NCBI RefSeq assembly: GCF_024649945.1 | Contig: NZ_JANKMS010000005.1 | Span: 248,001 to 312,000 of the forward strand | DNA length: 64,000 nucleotides | Direction: 5' to 3' | Source: Flavobacterium panacis | GTDB lineage: Bacteria > Bacteroidota > Bacteroidia > Flavobacteriales > Flavobacteriaceae | Shown: positions 62,901-64,000 of the stretch, in pieces | How positions within the stretch are numbered: the stretch's first letter is position 1 | Layout: the number at the start of each line of letters is the position of its first letter | The notes under the pieces: generated by a model | The model's input: only the letters and a program-made list of their open reading frames with translations | Told to the model about the DNA's origin: nothing | Database searches by the model: none | Position numbers and translations under genes: made by a program

Positions 62901-63809
62901 ATGAACAACAAGGAAGGCAATAATAAAAGAGGAGGATCGAGACCAAATAGCTCAAGACCAAACTCTAATAAGCCAAAACCTCCTATGGCGAAACGTGCGC
63001 AAGGGCCCAAAAAAGTAAAACCGGAGGTTAAAGCCGCTAATGCTGCTGCGGAAGAAAAATTAAAAAAACAGAATCAGGCTCCGAAAAGACAAAAGGCTTC
63101 AGATGAAATTCGTTTGAATAAATACATTTCGAATTCTGGTGTTTGTTCTCGTCGTGATGCTGATATTTATATTCAGTCTGGAAACGTTAAAGTTAACGGA
63201 ACTGTTGTTACCGAAATGGGATATTTGGTAAAATTGAATGATGTAGTAAACTTTGATGGTGTTACGCTGACTCCTGAAAAGAAAGAATATATTTTGTTGA
63301 ATAAGCCTAAAAACTTTACAACTGCTCTTGATGAAGGTCAGGAATACCGTAACGTTCTAGAACTTGTACGTGGCGCTACCAATGCCAAAATTGCTCCTAT
63401 CGGAAGAATGGACAAGAATACAACAGGTTTATTGGTGTTTACAAATGATACGGATATGATTCGTAAGTTTACTTTACCAAACCAAAAATCGTCTAAAATT
63501 TATCAGGTTTCTCTAGATAAAAACTTGAAGTTTGAAGATTTAGAAAAAATCAGTAAAGGCTTGGTTCTTGACGGACACCGCGTTTTTATTGAGGAAATCA
63601 GTTATATTGATAATGAACCAAAAAGCGAAATTGGTCTTAAATTGCGCACGGCCAACGTAAAAGTGGTTCGCTCTATTTTTGAGTCTTTCGAGTATAATGT
63701 ACTTCGAATTGATCGTGTTTCGTTTGCTGGTTTAACCAAAAAGAATCTTCCGAGAGGAAACTGGCGCTTTTTGACTGAACAAGAAATTATCAATTTGAAA
63801 AACGTTTAA
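62901..63809 (+). CDS. Pseudouridine synthase, RsuA/RluB family
   Basis: Converts a uridine in ribosomal RNA to pseudouridine. After a basic, disordered N-terminal tail (about 1-68, rich in Lys, Pro, Asn and Ala) comes an S4 RNA-binding domain (about 70-130; IRLNKYISNSGVCSRRDADIYIQSG) and the catalytic domain (about 130-295). GRMDKNTTGLLVFTNDTDM at about 169-187 holds the catalytic Asp. KIYQVSLDKN and LPRGNWRFLTEQE are further family motifs. RluB-like large-subunit action is likely but RsuA action is possible. A terminator follows at 63837. Confidence 0.93.
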   Translation: MNNKEGNNKRGGSRPNSSRPNSNKPKPPMAKRAQGPKKVKPEVKAANAAAEEKLKKQNQAPKRQKASDEIRLNKYISNSGVCSRRDADIYIQSGNVKVNGTVVTEMGYLVKLNDVVNFDGVTLTPEKKEYILLNKPKNFTTALDEGQEYRNVLELVRGATNAKIAPIGRMDKNTTGLLVFTNDTDMIRKFTLPNQKSSKIYQVSLDKNLKFEDLEKISKGLVLDGHRVFIEEISYIDNEPKSEIGLKLRTANVKVVRSIFESFEYNVLRIDRVSFAGLTKKNLPRGNWRFLTEQEIINLKNV

Positions 63810-63836
63810 TAGTTCTTCAAATTTGAATGATACCGA

Positions 63837-63870
63837 ATCCTGTTTTCTTTTGAAAATGGGATTTTTTTTA
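63837..63870 (+). terminator. Terminator of the pseudouridine synthase gene
   Basis: AATCCTGTTTTC and GAAAATGGGATT pair with two G-U wobbles around a four-base loop, followed by eight T. It lies 28 bases after the stop codon. Confidence 0.75.
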
Positions 63871-63873
63871 TTT

Positions 63874-64000
63874 TAGAAACTGAAAAAATTATGTCCGAAA
63901 AGGGTAAATATGGATCTTCCCATAGATTGGCTTTTGTCTTCGACTGTTTCGTAACATGAAAAACCAAGGATGATTTTGATTCCAGGTGGAATACTGTTTA
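63874..64000 (-). CDS. Possible C-terminal end of a minus-strand gene (partial, uncertain)
   Basis: On the minus strand an open frame enters from the right edge and ends at TAA (63874-63876) after 41 codons, containing WNQNHPWFFML and IHIYPFGHNFFSF. A second minus-strand frame is also open here, so coding is not proven. No family can be named. I list it because the stop lies close behind the terminator, as expected for a convergent neighbour. Confidence 0.25.

Overview
The window reads as chromosome of a Flavobacterium-like member of the Bacteroidota. It is AT-rich, with a short RpoD of the Bacteroidota type, TAnnTTTG promoter elements, few Shine-Dalgarno sites, SusC/SusD proteins, a C-terminal type IX secretion sorting domain, a mevalonate pathway and many palindromic intergenic repeats. 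I see no phage, integrase, transposase, rRNA or CRISPR.

Layout: 1-11.5 kb is housekeeping (end of a beta-barrel protein, rpoD, rpe, exported glutaminase, nuclease, tail-specific protease, surE, lpxB, an NlpC/P60 lipoprotein, comEC). 11.5-18.8 kb, minus strand, is a peptide-use operon: dipeptidyl peptidase IV, two POT transporters and three thioredoxin-fold paralogues, two of which lack the CxxC motif. 19-21.3 kb holds HMG-CoA reductase and a GYDIA-type GHMP kinase. 21.3-28.3 kb, minus strand, is envelope biogenesis (parvulin isomerase, CorC/HlyC protein, LptC, an outer-membrane protein) plus coaX. A tRNA-Phe, a frameshifted secreted protein and an MHS-family transporter follow.

31.2-52.3 kb is a complete starch/maltodextrin system. 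Minus strand: SusC, SusD, a SusE-like lipoprotein and an alpha-amylase sent out by type IX secretion. Plus strand: LacI regulator, MFS disaccharide transporter, beta-phosphoglucomutase, maltose phosphorylase, GH97 alpha-glucosidase, a serine hydrolase and two GH13 enzymes. Inferred route: surface amylases cut starch, SusCD imports oligosaccharides, periplasmic GH13/GH97 enzymes trim them, the MFS carrier imports maltose, and maltose phosphorylase plus beta-phosphoglucomutase give glucose and glucose 6-phosphate.

52.4-64 kb holds a glycerophosphodiesterase, an HI0933-type flavoprotein, a HAD phosphatase, a Crp/Fnr regulator, a metallo-beta-lactamase-fold hydrolase, two duplicated secreted proteins, TspO, then diphosphomevalonate decarboxylase, mevalonate kinase, a DUF502 protein, a UbiA prenyltransferase and an RsuA/RluB pseudouridine synthase. 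With HMG-CoA reductase and the GYDIA kinase at 19-21 kb, most of the mevalonate pathway lies in the window in two blocks.

The features least explained by standard annotation are the intergenic palindromes: a ~61-bp family in three full copies around 50.5-53.2 kb (one nested inside another repeat), a 159-bp double-stem element after rpoD, a triple tandem array before mvaD, and a structured element at 62.7 kb that may be an RNA.
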